Assembly (NCBI GenBank): GCA_900320485.1
Contig: ONSO01000007.1
Location: forward strand, 1 to 38,424
DNA length: 38,424 nt
DNA from: an uncultured Lachnospiraceae bacterium
Lineage (GTDB): Bacteria; Bacillota; Clostridia; Lachnospirales; Lachnospiraceae
Direction of reading: 5' to 3'
Shown: positions 31,153-38,424 of the stretch, in pieces
How positions within the stretch are numbered: position 1 is the stretch's first letter
Layout: the number at the start of each line of letters is the position of its first letter
Notes under the pieces: model-generated
Seen by the model: the letters and a program-made list of their open reading frames with translations, nothing else
Database searches by the model: none
What the model was told of the DNA's origin: nothing
Translations under genes and position numbers: made by a program

Positions 31153-32547
31153 CTAACAGGTGAGGTTATCCTTTCGAAGACCTCTGGGATAATGATTCTT
31201 CATGATCCCTCCGGCCAGCTTTCCCCAGCCAAGGGAAATGCCGTCCACGCAGATCAAATACCATCCTTTTTCCCCCTCCGCCGGGAACGTCTGTCCCTCT
31301 AAATATGCCGCGGTAAGCCTTTCCGACGTAGACGTGCGGTAAACGTGGCACGCATCCCGGGCGCCCAGAGCCAAAGCCAGCGCATGGGAGGGCTCAAAGC
31401 GGTTCTTTTTCACTTCTCCGAGGTGCAGCCCCGGCCGAAGAACCTTCAGGCCCTTTAGGTTCGGGAAGTCATCAGGCACAAGGTAAAGATTGTCGCCAAA
31501 TTTTAACAGTCCGCCGCCTTCGCTGCCATAGACGCAGACGCTGACGGGCCGCCGCAGGGTCTCCTTTTCAAAGGCCGCCCATTCCTTACATTCCTCCCGG
31601 CAAAGGAGCTTCGCAAGCCCTGATGCCGGATCCGGCCCATGGCCCGATAACGTCCCTTCCTTTTGAAGCACCGCAAGAAAATGCCCCTCGCCCCGCACCC
31701 TGTGCGGATAAATGCGAAGCATGCCGTCAAAAGAAATCTCCTCATCCTCCGTGCACCGGAATCTTAGGTTCTTCACCGCGGAAAACTCCGGATGCCCGTC
31801 CAAAAACCGTTGAATGCTCCCCTCATTCTCCCACTCGGAGAACGTACAGGTTGAGTAAACCAGCCGCCCTCCCGGCCGAAGCATTTTCGCTGCTTCCGCG
31901 AGGATCCCGTCCTGTCTTTCACCGCAAAGGCGCACGTTCTCGGCGCTCCATTCCGTAACGGCCACCTCGTTTTTCCTAAACATCCCCTCTCCGGAACAGG
32001 GAGCATCTACCAAAATCTTGTCAAAATAAGCAGGAAACACTTCCGAAAGTCTTTCCGGCGATTCATTTGTCACGCAGACGTTTGCAAGCCCCATCCTCTC
32101 CACGTTCTCCGAGAGGATCTTGCCCCGGGCGGGGTTGATCTCATTGGATACAAGGAGACCTTTCCCCAAGAGCATTGCCCCGATCTGCGTACTCTTGCCG
32201 CCCGGTGCCGCGCACAGGTCCAGTACCTTCTCCCCCGGCTTTACGTCCAAAAAACCTGCGGGGGCCATGGCGCTTGGCTCCTGCACGTAATACAGACCCG
32301 CCTCATGATAAGGATGCCGTCCGGGCCGTACGTCCGCATCATAGTAAAAACCTTTTTCCGCCCAGGGGACTTTCTCCATGCGAAAAAGAGCGGTCAGGGC
32401 TTTTTCCATGCTCTCTCCGCTCTCCGTCTTTTTTAACTGATTCAGGCGCAAGGCCTGCGCCCTGGGTTTGTCATAGCTCGCCAGAAATTCCGGGTATTCC
32501 CCTCCGAGCGTTTCCTGCATCCGCAGCAAAAATGCTTCCGGCAGCAT
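31153..32547 (-). CDS. RsmF/RsmB-like rRNA (cytosine-C5) methyltransferase, 464 aa
   Basis: NOL1/NOP2/Sun family m5C methyltransferase. SAM-binding motif I is VLDLCAAPGGKSTQIGAML; the catalytic region has DAPCSGEGMFRK and LVYSTCTFSEWENE with both conserved Cys. The C-terminal third (about 290-464) is the extended RNA-recognition part found in RsmF-type proteins of Firmicutes. The length is right for that group. It probably modifies 16S rRNA (family knowledge). Its stop is about 30 bases from the SpoU start, so the two RNA methyltransferases are probably co-transcribed. Confidence 0.92.
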   Translation of the reverse strand: MLPEAFLLRMQETLGGEYPEFLASYDKPRAQALRLNQLKKTESGESMEKALTALFRMEKVPWAEKGFYYDADVRPGRHPYHEAGLYYVQEPSAMAPAGFLDVKPGEKVLDLCAAPGGKSTQIGAMLLGKGLLVSNEINPARGKILSENVERMGLANVCVTNESPERLSEVFPAYFDKILVDAPCSGEGMFRKNEVAVTEWSAENVRLCGERQDGILAEAAKMLRPGGRLVYSTCTFSEWENEGSIQRFLDGHPEFSAVKNLRFRCTEDEEISFDGMLRIYPHRVRGEGHFLAVLQKEGTLSGHGPDPASGLAKLLCREECKEWAAFEKETLRRPVSVCVYGSEGGGLLKFGDNLYLVPDDFPNLKGLKVLRPGLHLGEVKKNRFEPSHALALALGARDACHVYRTSTSERLTAAYLEGQTFPAEGEKGWYLICVDGISLGWGKLAGGIMKNHYPRGLRKDNLTC

Positions 32548-32562
32548 ATTCCACCTCCATGC

Positions 32563-32967
32563 TTACATAACGTGATATCCCTTTGCCTTCAGGCATGCCT
32601 TCACCTCGCCGGTATCCAGGCAATGGAATACCATGATGGGCTTACCGGACTCTCTGTTAAAGGAAAGGTACAGATAATCCACGCTGATGTTGCTCTGCTC
32701 CAGATCCTTTAAGAGATGATTCAGATTACCCACCTCATCCGCCACCTCGACGCCGATCACGTCCGTCAGTCTGCACAGATATCCTGCTGCCGTCAATGCG
32801 TCAAAAGCCTTCTGGGCATCGGATACCACCATTCGGATAATGCCGTACTCCGCACTGTCATTGGTTACGGATCCCAGAATGTTGATGTCATTTTCCAAAA
32901 GGATCGCAGTGATCTTCTGCATGGTGCCTTTTTTATTCTCAGCGTAAATGGATACTTGTTTTAACAT
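32563..32967 (-). CDS. tandem ACT-domain protein, 134 aa
   Basis: Two ACT domains (about 1-65 and 68-134) with a small ligand-binding fold. The first starts LKQVSIYAENKKGTMQKITAIL and the second has VADEVGNLNHLLKDLEQSNI. There is no catalytic domain, so the likely role is sensing an amino acid and regulating a partner enzyme. It follows a good promoter and is followed after 15 bases by the m5C methyltransferase gene. Confidence 0.9.
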   Translation of the reverse strand: MLKQVSIYAENKKGTMQKITAILLENDINILGSVTNDSAEYGIIRMVVSDAQKAFDALTAAGYLCRLTDVIGVEVADEVGNLNHLLKDLEQSNISVDYLYLSFNRESGKPIMVFHCLDTGEVKACLKAKGYHVM

Positions 32968-33018
32968 TAGTTTTCTACCTTCCGTTTCTCTTGCATGCGT
33001 CCTCTTTGAACGTTACTT

Positions 33019-33047
33019 ATTCTAAACGCATCTTGGCAAGAAGTCAA
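33019..33047 (-). promoter_or_regulatory. promoter for the ACT-domain/RNA methyltransferase unit
   Basis: -35 TTGACT (33047-33042), 17-base spacer, -10 TAGAAT (33024-33019), about 50 bases before the ACT gene ATG and just past the response-regulator stop. Confidence 0.8.
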
Positions 33048-33051
33048 TCCC

Positions 33052-33744
33052 TTAGATCTTAAACCGGTATCCCACGCCCCAGATGGTTTCGATGTACTGA
33101 GGTTTTGCGGAATCACGCTCGATCTTTTCACGGATCTTTTTAATGTGAACCGTAACGGTGGCAATGTCTCCAACGGGTCCCATGCCCCATATCTCCTGGA
33201 ACAGTTCCTCCTTTGTATACACGTGATTGGGATTCTCCGCCAGGAAGGTCAACAGGTCAAACTCTTTCGTTGTAAAGATCTTCTCTTCGCCGTCCACGTA
33301 AACCCTGCGGGCCGTCTTGTCGATGCGGATCCCGCGGATCTCCACTATGTCATTCTGAGGCTTTTGGTTGGTTCCGACAAGCCTCTCATATCTTGCCAGA
33401 TGTGCCTTCACCCTGGCTACCAGCTCGCTGGGGCTAAAGGGCTTTGTCATATAGTCATCCGCGCCGAGGCCCAGTCCCCTGATCTTGTCGATGTCGTCTT
33501 TTCTTGCGGACACCATGAGAATGGGGATGTCCTTTTCCTTCCTGATCTGCTTACACACCTCAAAGCCGTCCATGCCCGGCATCATCAGATCCAGGATGAC
33601 CAGATTGTAGTCCTCTTCCAGGGCTGCCTTTAAGCCCTTGTCGCCAGTGTTGCAAATGTCAACCTGAAACTCGGAAAGCTCCAGATAATCCTTCTCAAGG
33701 TCCGCAATGGCCTCTTCATCTTCCACAATTAAAATTCTGCTCAT
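33052..33744 (-). CDS. OmpR-family response regulator, 230 aa
   Basis: DNA-binding partner of the adjacent histidine kinase. Receiver domain about 1-120, with phospho-acceptor Asp52 in LVILDLMMPGMDG and the conserved Lys in MTKPFSPSEL. Winged-helix domain about 135-228 (LLTFLAENPNHVYTKEEL). GGAGG lies five bases before the ATG at 33744; the longer frame to 33786 runs into the kinase stop and lacks a site. It follows the kinase gene by 41 bases. Confidence 0.93.
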   Translation of the reverse strand: MSRILIVEDEEAIADLEKDYLELSEFQVDICNTGDKGLKAALEEDYNLVILDLMMPGMDGFEVCKQIRKEKDIPILMVSARKDDIDKIRGLGLGADDYMTKPFSPSELVARVKAHLARYERLVGTNQKPQNDIVEIRGIRIDKTARRVYVDGEEKIFTTKEFDLLTFLAENPNHVYTKEELFQEIWGMGPVGDIATVTVHIKKIREKIERDSAKPQYIETIWGVGYRFKI

Positions 33745-33785
33745 ATTTTCCTCCATTCCGGGTTTGCACCCTGATAATCCTTCCA

Positions 33786-35258
33786 TCAGCTAAGTTCGAC
33801 GTATTTTCGAAGCACAAAGTGCATGCAGGTTCCTTCTCCCTCCTTTGCCGTGGCCCAGATGTAACCGCCATGATCCTCGATGATCTTCTTTACGATGGAC
33901 AGGCCGATGCCGCTGCCGCCCTGTGCGGAATTGCGGGAGGCATCCGTCCTGTAAAACCTCTCAAAGATCCTGGTGAGATCTTTTTGGGCGATGCCCTTGC
34001 CATTGTCCTCGATCTCCACCTGAATGGAATCATCATGATCTAAAATGCGTATGTCGATCCTGCCATTAGGCTTATCCATGTATTTGACGCTGTTTCCGAT
34101 GATGTTATTGATGACCTTCTTCATCTGCTCCGCATCAGCGATCACCATGGTGGACGGATCCGCCACGTTGGTATAATTCAGCTTGATGTTTCTGGACTCC
34201 AGATCCAGTCCCACTTCCTCCACGCAGTCTCCGAAATAATCCGCCACGTTGATCCGCTGGAAATTATATTGAATGCGGCTGGTGTCAATGCTGGAATAGG
34301 TTGTCAGCTCGTTGATCAGCTTATCCATGTCATTGGCCTTGTTATAGATGGTCCGAATGTACTTGTCCATCTTCTCGGGCGTATCCGCGACGCCATCCAT
34401 AATGCCTTCCACGTAACCCTTGATGGCCGTGATGGGCGTCTTCAAGTCGTGGGAAATATTGCTGATCAGCTCCTTGTTACGCTTCTCGTTGTCTTCCTTC
34501 TCTTCCGCGGATTCCTTCAGGCGAAGTCTCATGTCCTCATAATTGCGGTAGAGATCGCCGATCTCACCCTCGCCGCTTGTCTCCAGCGCATAATCAAAAT
34601 TGCCGTCCTTAATCTTCTTCATGGCAACGTTCAACTCCGTGATCGGAGTGAATACGCCCTTGTGGATCCAATTTGTCAGCATAATGCTGGTAAAAAGCAG
34701 GATCAGCACAATGGCAATGAACATGTAAGCCACAAGCTTCTTGGAAATCAGGGCATGTATTCTCGTAACGATAAAAAGGCTTCCCTCGGTTCCGTCCGGG
34801 AACAGGAAATCGATCTGCTTTACGTATTTTTCCAGGTCATTAAAGTAAAAACCGCCGTTCTTGTCCAGGCGAACGCTCTGATACTCCGGCAACCTGTCAA
34901 ACAAGGTCTCGCCCGCCTTTGGATGTCCGGCATAGAGCAGATCCTTTCCCTTCCGCACGATAAGATATGAAGACCTCCTGCCAAGCTCGCCGTTCGTCTT
35001 GTCCAGATACTCCCGGTTTTCAAATACGGACGGATCCCGGGCTGCCTGACGTGACAACTCATCAAAGCTATGATCCAGATCCCCAAGGAAATCCTGAAGG
35101 TTGTAATTCATCATGGCGTAATCCAAGTCCCTGAGCCCATTTCCTTTTTGAACGTTGACCAGGTAAACGCCGATGATCATAAAAGCCAGCACCGTCAAAA
35201 GAAGAGGCAACAGAATAATGCTGACAAACGTGACACGCAATCTTGTCTTAAATTTCAT
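33786..35258 (-). CDS. HAMP-domain sensor histidine kinase, 490 aa
   Basis: Membrane sensor kinase. Transmembrane helices lie at about 10-35 and 176-195, with an extracytoplasmic sensor of about 140 residues between them. HAMP follows at about 196-250, HisKA with H270 in SNISHDLKTPITAIKG, and the ATPase domain with GNSVKYMDKPNGRID, IEDNGKGIAQKDL and GGSGIGLSIVKKI. AAGGAG lies about ten bases before the ATG at 35258. A -10-like TATACT is at 35291-35286 without a good -35. The signal is unknown. It is divergently transcribed from the esterase gene across an AT-rich spacer of about 180 bases. Confidence 0.93.
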   Translation of the reverse strand: MKFKTRLRVTFVSIILLPLLLTVLAFMIIGVYLVNVQKGNGLRDLDYAMMNYNLQDFLGDLDHSFDELSRQAARDPSVFENREYLDKTNGELGRRSSYLIVRKGKDLLYAGHPKAGETLFDRLPEYQSVRLDKNGGFYFNDLEKYVKQIDFLFPDGTEGSLFIVTRIHALISKKLVAYMFIAIVLILLFTSIMLTNWIHKGVFTPITELNVAMKKIKDGNFDYALETSGEGEIGDLYRNYEDMRLRLKESAEEKEDNEKRNKELISNISHDLKTPITAIKGYVEGIMDGVADTPEKMDKYIRTIYNKANDMDKLINELTTYSSIDTSRIQYNFQRINVADYFGDCVEEVGLDLESRNIKLNYTNVADPSTMVIADAEQMKKVINNIIGNSVKYMDKPNGRIDIRILDHDDSIQVEIEDNGKGIAQKDLTRIFERFYRTDASRNSAQGGSGIGLSIVKKIIEDHGGYIWATAKEGEGTCMHFVLRKYVELS

Positions 35259-35353
35259 GGCATGCAAACTCCTTCTTCTTTCGTAAGTATACCACACTCT
35301 TTTCCAAAATGTGTAAAAACAATCCTATAATATAATAAAAAAAATATAAAATA

Positions 35354-35382
35354 TTGTTTTTTTCATCCATGTTTTGTATGAT
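35354..35382 (+). promoter_or_regulatory. probable promoter for the esterase gene
   Basis: -35 TTGTTT (35354-35359), 17-base spacer, -10 TATGAT (35377-35382), in an AT-rich region. The leader to the ATG at 35442 is about 55 bases. Confidence 0.55.
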
Positions 35383-35441
35383 ATTATCAGGAGACGGAGG
35401 ATTGTCCCTTCTCTGAATTTTTAGAAAAGAGGTTGGAATTT

Positions 35442-36509
35442 ATGCTCACCCTTTTGACAAAAGACAACGTGAAATACGTAGGCAGAACCTTACTGCAGGG
35501 GGACGTCCTGTTATTAAGCCTGTCAGGTTCAGGCGTGGCATTCGAATATGAGGGCCGGGGGCTTACCCTGACGCTTCAGGGCGGACGCGCTTCCGAAATT
35601 CCCGACAATCAGGCCAATTATGCCCGGATCGCGGTTTACGTTGACGAAGAGCGCGTATGCGACCTGCAGCTTTCCAAACAAAAAACAAGTCTTCGCGTGG
35701 CGGAGAGTGCCGTTTCTAAAAAGTCCCTGATCCGCGTGATCAAGCTTTCCGAATGTGCCATGTCCCTGGCAGGGATCCTTCCCCTGGAGATTTCCGAGGG
35801 AGAGTCCGTGCGGCCCGCCCCGGAAAAAGCGCACAAGCTGGAATTCATCGGAGACTCCATCACCTGCGGCTATGGCGTGGATGACGAAGATCCCCTGCAT
35901 CCCTTTAAGACGGCCACGGAGGATGTGACCAGAGCCTATGCCTATAAGACTGCCCGCGCCCTAAATGCCGATTACAGCATGTTTTCCATCAGCGGATATG
36001 GCATTATCAGCGGCTATACCGCAGATCCCGCCGTCCGGATGGCGCAGCAGCGGATCCCTGATTTTTATGAATCCATGGGGTTTAGTTACGACTCCATGCC
36101 CGGCTTTGACGCTCCCGCAAGCCTGCCATGGGACTTTACAAAATACGTACCGGATGCCATTGTTTTGAATCTTGGAACCAATGATGACAGCTTCTGTCAG
36201 GAGGACGTGGCCCGCCAGCAGGAATATGCCGATGCGTACGTTGCCTTCCTAAAGGTAGTGCGCCGCAGAAACCCGGGCGCCATGATCTTTTGTGTGCTTG
36301 GTCTCATGGGTGACAGGTTGTACCCTTGGGTTTGCAGGGCCGCAGAGAATTATCGAAGGGAAACGGGGGATGACCGCATTACCACGGTACGGCTCCCCGA
36401 ACAGGATCCCAGCATCGGTTACGTTTCCGATTATCACCCATTAGAGTCTGCCCACGAAAAAGCGGCGGCCGTTCTTGTTCCCGCCATCAGGGAAGTTATG
36501 GGGTGGTAG
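35442..36509 (+). CDS. SGNH-hydrolase / carbohydrate esterase family 2-like protein, 355 aa
   Basis: The only plus-strand gene. An N-terminal beta-sandwich (about 1-125) is followed by an SGNH hydrolase domain (about 130-355). FIGDSITCGYG supplies the nucleophilic Ser, NLGTNDDSF the Asn oxyanion block and SDYHPLESAHEKAA the Asp-His pair. This layout matches CE2-type deacetylases that remove acetyl groups from xylan or similar glycans. No signal peptide is seen. The start is the ATG at 35442 with AGAGG about ten bases upstream, not the TTG at 35433. Its 3' end is 64 bases from the group II intron. Confidence 0.9.
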   Translation: MLTLLTKDNVKYVGRTLLQGDVLLLSLSGSGVAFEYEGRGLTLTLQGGRASEIPDNQANYARIAVYVDEERVCDLQLSKQKTSLRVAESAVSKKSLIRVIKLSECAMSLAGILPLEISEGESVRPAPEKAHKLEFIGDSITCGYGVDDEDPLHPFKTATEDVTRAYAYKTARALNADYSMFSISGYGIISGYTADPAVRMAQQRIPDFYESMGFSYDSMPGFDAPASLPWDFTKYVPDAIVLNLGTNDDSFCQEDVARQQEYADAYVAFLKVVRRRNPGAMIFCVLGLMGDRLYPWVCRAAENYRRETGDDRITTVRLPEQDPSIGYVSDYHPLESAHEKAAAVLVPAIREVMGW

Positions 36510-36601
36510 AACCATTCTCCCCTCTTCCGTCGGGCAAAAATCCATTGTCTGAAACGTACGCCTCCCGGCGCAATCGAGTAGGGATGGTTTGTCCATCCCT
36601 C

Positions 36602-36639
36602 TCACACCACCGTACGTGCCGTTCGGCATACGGCGGTTC
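36602..36639 (-). ncRNA. group II intron domain V (catalytic hairpin)
   Basis: A GC-rich hairpin just after, and overlapping by two bases, the maturase stop, read on the minus strand as GAACCGCCGTATGCC, GAA, then GGCACGTACGGTGG. Domain V is the ribozyme active site. Domain VI with its branch-point stem follows directly. Confidence 0.78.
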
Positions 36640-37921
36640 AACATAACTTCAAAGCATGACGCTCATTGTAATAGTCAAGACAGCTTATAAGTCCCGCCTT
36701 TGCTAACACACCTTTGGAAATAGCTCTGACAGCGCAAGTTTTCGTGACCACCCAATAATAACGGTCACCACAATAGGCTGTCAGTCGGGCAAGGTCTTTT
36801 CCAATCCCAAGCTTTTGCAATCCCCATTGTCGTTTCTCCGGCACTTTCCACTGTTTCCAAATAATGATTCTGATTCTTGTCCTTAGATGTGCGTCGATTT
36901 CAGCCATCGCTGTTTTCATGGAGCCAAAGGCAAAGTAGTTTATCCATCCTCTTGTCACCTGATTGATTTTCGCAATCTTACCTGTGACTGTTCCAGGCAT
37001 TTTTCTACAAGTCAGTTCTTTAAGCTTTCGCTTAAGCTTAGCCACCGAGTCTTGATGCGGTCTGCACTTCCATTCGTTAGCCTTGCCATCCTTATAGAAA
37101 CCAAAGCCCAGATATTTCAGCTTCTGCGGTCTTGTGATATGGGTCTTGGTCATGTTAACCTTTAACCCAAGTTTCCTCTGTATCCAGTCCGTCACTGTCC
37201 GCATTACACGCTTCGCACTTGCTTCGCTCCTGACAGCTATAACGCAGTCATCAGCGTATCTTGTAAACCGAAGTTGTCTTGCTTCCAGTTCTTTGTCCAG
37301 TTCATTCAGCATGATGTTTGATAGTAGCGGTGACAGGTTTCCGCCCTGCGGGGTTCCGAGTTTTGTTTCCTCATATCCCTGTGGCGTCATGACTCCTGCT
37401 TTGAGGTACTTACGGATTAGCGACTCTGTATCTCCATCATTGATGATGTTATGGACAAGACTCATGAGCTTGTCTTGTGGTACATTGTCAAAGAATTTCT
37501 CCAAGTCGATATCTACTATCCACTCGTAACCCTCGTTCAGGTAAATAAGCAGTTGTCTGATTGCCATTTCGCAGCTTCTGTTTGGTCTGAAGCCGTAACT
37601 CCATTCCGAGAACAGAGGCTCGCACATAGGGCTTATTATCTGCACTATGCCTTGCTGAATTACCCTGTCCATTACGGTCGGGATTCCAAGTTTCCTCACT
37701 CCTCCGTTTGGCTTGGGTATCTCTACCCTCCTGACTGGCTGTGGGTTATATTCCCTGCACCTGATTTGCTCCCTGATACCCTTCCAATGCTCTTCGATGT
37801 AATCGCCGAGTTCTTCAACCGTCACCTCGTCTACACCGCTTGCCCCTTTATTGGCACATACTCTTTTATAGGCGGCATTCATGTTTTCATTGGACAGTAT
37901 CTTTTCCAACAGTTCCGACAT
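36638..37921 (-). CDS. ltrA: group II intron reverse transcriptase/maturase, 427 aa
   Basis: Intron-encoded protein that promotes splicing and retrohoming. Reverse transcriptase blocks are visible: SEWSYGFRPNRSCEMAI, IVDIDLEKFFDNVPQ, GTPQGGNLSPLLSNIM and the catalytic YADD at 222-225. A maturase X domain (about 300-427) follows, with GWINYF and similar group II features. The C-terminal HNH endonuclease domain is absent, as in several bacterial intron classes that use host functions for insertion. Length is normal for that type. The stop overlaps the start of domain V. The ATG at 37921 has AAAGGAG only at some distance. Confidence 0.93.
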   Translation of the reverse strand: MSELLEKILSNENMNAAYKRVCANKGASGVDEVTVEELGDYIEEHWKGIREQIRCREYNPQPVRRVEIPKPNGGVRKLGIPTVMDRVIQQGIVQIISPMCEPLFSEWSYGFRPNRSCEMAIRQLLIYLNEGYEWIVDIDLEKFFDNVPQDKLMSLVHNIINDGDTESLIRKYLKAGVMTPQGYEETKLGTPQGGNLSPLLSNIMLNELDKELEARQLRFTRYADDCVIAVRSEASAKRVMRTVTDWIQRKLGLKVNMTKTHITRPQKLKYLGFGFYKDGKANEWKCRPHQDSVAKLKRKLKELTCRKMPGTVTGKIAKINQVTRGWINYFAFGSMKTAMAEIDAHLRTRIRIIIWKQWKVPEKRQWGLQKLGIGKDLARLTAYCGDRYYWVVTKTCAVRAISKGVLAKAGLISCLDYYNERHALKLC

Positions 37922-38424
37922 TGCTTTGTGTGCTCTCTCCTTTCCGTTCCCATGGATTCGCCCTAAGTTGTGCAGTATCTGCTCATTTACGTTTCGCCCT
38001 TCCTGCTGTCAGGTATTCCATGCGGCATACATTTGATTACACGGTTACATTGTTCAGCCCTTTAGCAGAGCTCATTTCAGAGCCATGCCTACTACGGCTT
38101 CTGCTGACTTCTCACAGTTCGTTGTTACTACGGCGAACGATACCGTCTGTGAGACCTCACGGGATAAGCCTGTCAATCTTTCCTCGTCTACCTGCCTGAT
38201 TTACGCACATGGGTTACGGTTGCCTTTTGGACTTCACTGTCTCGGGCCAGTTTATCCGCCATGTACGCCTTGTATCAGGTTTCTGTTCGTCAGGCTACGA
38301 TTTCGCTATCCCTTCTTCTCGCCTACACCTCGCGATGTAAACCATGGGAGTCGCTATGGGGTTCGTTGGCAACTACGCCCCTCGTGGACTTTCACCGCAG
38401 ACCGACGGCATGCCCGTCATACCC

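Larger units (their letters stand above)
36573..38424 (-). mobile_element. group II intron, 5' end beyond the window
   Basis: Minus-strand group II intron containing its maturase ORF. The 3' end carries a domain V hairpin (36602-36639; CCGCCGTATGCCGAACGGCA and its partner CGTACGGTGG) and a domain VI stem GGGATGGACAAACCATCCC, ending CTACTCGAT at 36573. From 37922 to the window end the sequence is domain I-III RNA without a gene: GCGGTGAAAGTCCACGAGG and GGCGTAGTTGCCAACGAAC, typical of introns. The expected 5' GTGYG boundary is not reached, so probably only a few dozen bases or fewer are missing. It is inserted tail-to-tail with the esterase gene. Confidence 0.88.

Noticed and set aside
38190-38215. 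GTGCG on the minus strand as the intron 5' end
   Set aside because: Typical domain I sequence (GGTGAAAGTCC and following) continues beyond it to the window end, so the real boundary lies outside.

Overview
The window looks like chromosomal DNA of a Clostridia-class Firmicute, most likely a gut Lachnospiraceae. The evidence is the moderate GC content, strong AGGAGG-type ribosome binding sites, near-consensus sigma-A promoters, and the gene content: VanW, VanZ, Eis-like and GNAT acetyltransferases, an aldo/keto reductase with two ferredoxin-type clusters, and cyclic-di-GMP proteins with a GAF-like sensor. This is inference from gene families; no rRNA or other marker gene is present. All genes except one (a carbohydrate esterase at about 35.4-36.5 kb) lie on the minus strand, so transcription runs mostly from high to low coordinates.

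Region 0-10.9 kb is a run of small-molecule and RNA/nucleotide-modifying enzymes: two SAM methyltransferases, an aminoglycoside-nucleotidyltransferase-like protein, GNAT acetyltransferases, an Eis-like acetyltransferase, a metallo-beta-lactamase-fold hydrolase carrying an internal tandem repeat, a P-loop kinase fused to a GNAT domain, a second P-loop kinase-like protein and an ABC-F ATPase. Several gene boundaries hold 29-nt REP-like elements with a GGGGACGGTTCT core, and one boundary holds a 13-nt minisatellite. The last transcription unit (GNAT then ABC-F) has a consensus promoter, a 23-codon leader ORF whose Shine-Dalgarno is complementary to its own later codons, and a strong intrinsic terminator before the first structural gene. 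This is the layout of a translation-sensing attenuator and is my best candidate for an undescribed regulatory system.

Region 11-19.6 kb holds a small conserved-looking protein, a leucine-rich-repeat protein, a fusion of a gamma-carbonic-anhydrase-like domain with a nucleoside hydrolase, a perfect 30-bp inverted repeat, VanZ, TrmL, an aminotransferase translationally coupled to an Lrp-type regulator, an AIR-synthase-like protein, VanW and a 33-residue single-pass membrane protein. Region 19.6-25.9 kb pairs galactokinase, a small ORF and a GH43 glycosidase with a large PAS-GGDEF-EAL-PAS-GGDEF protein in which both GGDEF motifs are degenerate but the EAL metal site is complete.

Region 25.9-33 kb is housekeeping RNA modification and metabolism: aldo/keto reductase, AI-2E-type transporter, RluA-type pseudouridine synthase, a sensor/GGDEF gene apparently broken by an out-of-frame internal deletion, a SpoU-type and an RsmF-type RNA methyltransferase, and an ACT-domain protein. 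Region 33-36.5 kb has an OmpR-type two-component system divergent from an SGNH esterase. The right edge, from 36.57 kb, is a group II intron with its maturase; its 5' end lies just beyond the window.

Start codons were reassigned from the longest reading frame whenever a good ribosome binding site favoured a downstream start. No CRISPR array, tRNA or rRNA was seen.
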